DNA of 7,048 nucleotides from Candidatus Eiseniibacteriota bacterium (GTDB lineage: Bacteria; Eisenbacteria; RBG-16-71-46; CAIMUX01; VGJL01). Made by a program: the position numbers and the translations under genes. Positions within the stretch are counted from its first letter, which is position 1, and every line of letters starts with the position of its first letter. Shown in pieces: positions 5,822 through 7,048 of this stretch. The notes under the pieces were generated by a model, which was not told the origin of the DNA, made no database searches, and saw only the letters and a program-made list of their open reading frames with translations. The DNA is taken from assembly GCA_014729455.1 (NCBI GenBank), contig WJJW01000375.1, forward strand, positions 1-7,048, read 5' to 3'.

Positions 5822-7048
5822 GTGGAAGGCTGCAAACGTTGGTTGATCGCATCGATCCTGCTCTCGCTCTGCGCGTTCTCTCCCCTCGCGTGGGCCGATC
5901 CACCCGAAATCCAGTGGGTCGCCGACTACAACGGGCCCGAGAGCGACGAGGACCGGATCCAGGACGCCTTCTTGCGGGACGGATCCTTCTACGTCACGGG
6001 TTACACGATCGTCGACTACGCGCGGGCATACATCACCGTCAAGTACGGACCGGAAGGAGCCGAGCAGTGGTCCCGAACCTACGAGGGCTTCACCGGCTCC
6101 AACGAGCCGGACCAGGCGGGGGCGATCACCGTCGATGAGGCGGGCAACGTGTACGTCACCGGTTGGTCCACCGAGGGTGGTCAGCCGAGCTGGATCGACG
6201 CGACGACTTTGAAGTACTCGCGGGATGGCGACCTGCTCTGGGAACGCCGTCATCGCGTGCCCGGCCACAACGCGCAGACCGGCGCGATCCTGCTGACCGA
6301 CACAGGCGACCTGTACGTCGCCGGAGCGGCCTGGGACGGCGACGGCTTCGATGCGCTCTTGCTCAAGTACGACCTCGACGGGACGCCGATCTGGGATCGC
6401 ACGTACGACGGCGCCGGCGAGTGGGACGCCACGTTCCATCTGGCCGTTGACGGCGACGGGAACGTGCTCGCGGGAGGCTACTCGGAACTTCGGGCGAACG
6501 ACCTGGCGATGTCGGTCCTCAAGTACACGCCGGACGGGACCCTGCTCTGGGACCGGACCATCGACGGTTTCGCCACCTCGGAGGAGGTCGCCGATCTCGC
6601 CGTCGACGGAGCGGGCAACGTCTACGCCGTCGGAGAGCTGGCGCAACCCGGGGAGAACCAGGACCTCGTCACCGTCAAGCTCGATCCGGACGGGGTGATC
6701 CTCTGGATCGATGGTTACTCGGGCGGTGGGCCGTCCGGGGAAGCCGCGGCTGGGATCGAGCTCACCCCCGGCGGCGACGTCGTCGTCGCCGGCAAGAGCT
6801 GGCACCCCGACAACGACATCCGCATGGTGGTCCGCAAGATCAGCGCGGTCGGGACGCCGCTCTGGACGCGGCACCACCTTGCCGGCTACGCCCAGTCGAC
6901 GGGGACCGATCTGGCGCTCGATGCGGAAGGAAACGCCTACGTCGCCGGCTACGGATACAACTCCAACAACCGGGAGGATTGGATCACCGTTCGCTACGAT
7001 CCAGAGGGGAACCTGGACTGGTCAGTGGTCTACGCCGCTCCGGAGGGA
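5822..7048 (+). CDS. Secreted SBBP-type beta-propeller repeat protein (3' end outside window)
   Basis: The frame is open for 409 codons from GTG 5822 to the window end. Residues 1-25 form a signal peptide with a hydrophobic core (WLIASILLSLCAFSPLA) and cleavage after AWA. The rest consists of repeats of the SBBP beta-propeller type, each with a GNVYVTGW-like strand (near residues 58, 111, 165, 215, 268, 320 and 373) followed by a KYxPDGxxLWxRxY-like segment (near 74, 131, 182, 234, 286, 339 and 391). The spacing is about 51-57 residues, giving seven repeats in view, enough for one full propeller. Similar repeats occur in exported proteins of FCB-group and other environmental bacteria; a binding or scaffolding role is usual, and I see no active-site motif. 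By analogy with its neighbour, a FlgD-like sorting domain may follow beyond the window. The gene probably shares a transcript with the Spondin_N gene. Confidence 0.88.
   Translation, partial: MEGCKRWLIASILLSLCAFSPLAWADPPEIQWVADYNGPESDEDRIQDAFLRDGSFYVTGYTIVDYARAYITVKYGPEGAEQWSRTYEGFTGSNEPDQAGAITVDEAGNVYVTGWSTEGGQPSWIDATTLKYSRDGDLLWERRHRVPGHNAQTGAILLTDTGDLYVAGAAWDGDGFDALLLKYDLDGTPIWDRTYDGAGEWDATFHLAVDGDGNVLAGGYSELRANDLAMSVLKYTPDGTLLWDRTIDGFATSEEVADLAVDGAGNVYAVGELAQPGENQDLVTVKLDPDGVILWIDGYSGGGPSGEAAAGIELTPGGDVVVAGKSWHPDNDIRMVVRKISAVGTPLWTRHHLAGYAQSTGTDLALDAEGNAYVAGYGYNSNNREDWITVRYDPEGNLDWSVVYAAPEG

Noticed and set aside
5585..6877. Long open frame (430 codons) on the minus strand
   Set aside because: It runs antisense to the FlgD-like domain and the propeller gene and crosses their boundary. 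Its repeats mirror the propeller repeats and it has no recognisable domain.

Overview
The window is GC-rich, densely coded bacterial DNA. It carries six supported protein genes (two of them cut by the window ends), one probable gene remnant and a few candidate regulatory sites. I see no tRNA, rRNA, CRISPR array, transposase or phage gene. Two secreted proteins, one ending in a FlgD-like Ig / type IX-secretion-like C-terminal domain and the other built of SBBP-type propeller repeats, together with the high GC, fit an uncultivated FCB-group lineage such as Candidatus Eisenbacteria or Krumholzibacteriota. That placement is inferred from architecture and was not tested by any search.

Left part (1-769). 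A minus-strand TsaA/TrmO-like gene runs off the left edge and faces a plus-strand DUF134 (UPF0251) helix-turn-helix protein. They share a 94-bp divergent intergenic region with a short perfect inverted repeat. The TsaA-like protein appears to have lost an internal block that holds the family's signature motif.

Middle part (770-2879). An APP1-type (DUF2183) HAD-fold phosphatase on the plus strand ends tail-to-tail with a diacylglycerol-kinase-like lipid kinase on the minus strand, with a 28-bp gap that is mostly a hairpin. Judged by their families, the two could catalyse opposite steps, phosphatidate to diacylglycerol and back.

Spacer (2880-3537). About 660 bp lie between the divergent lipid kinase and secreted-protein genes. 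A minus-strand stretch just upstream of the kinase reads like protein but is out of frame with its only well-placed start, so it is best explained as a broken gene. The rest holds short, ambiguous coding-like fragments and an interrupted inverted repeat.

Right part (3538-7048). Two secreted proteins lie in tandem, each with a signal peptide and each starting with GTG five bases after AGGAGG. The first combines a Spondin_N domain, a right-handed beta-helix and a FlgD-like C-terminal domain. The second is a beta-propeller of SBBP-type repeats that is still open at the right edge. They look like cell-surface or exported proteins and could be co-transcribed.
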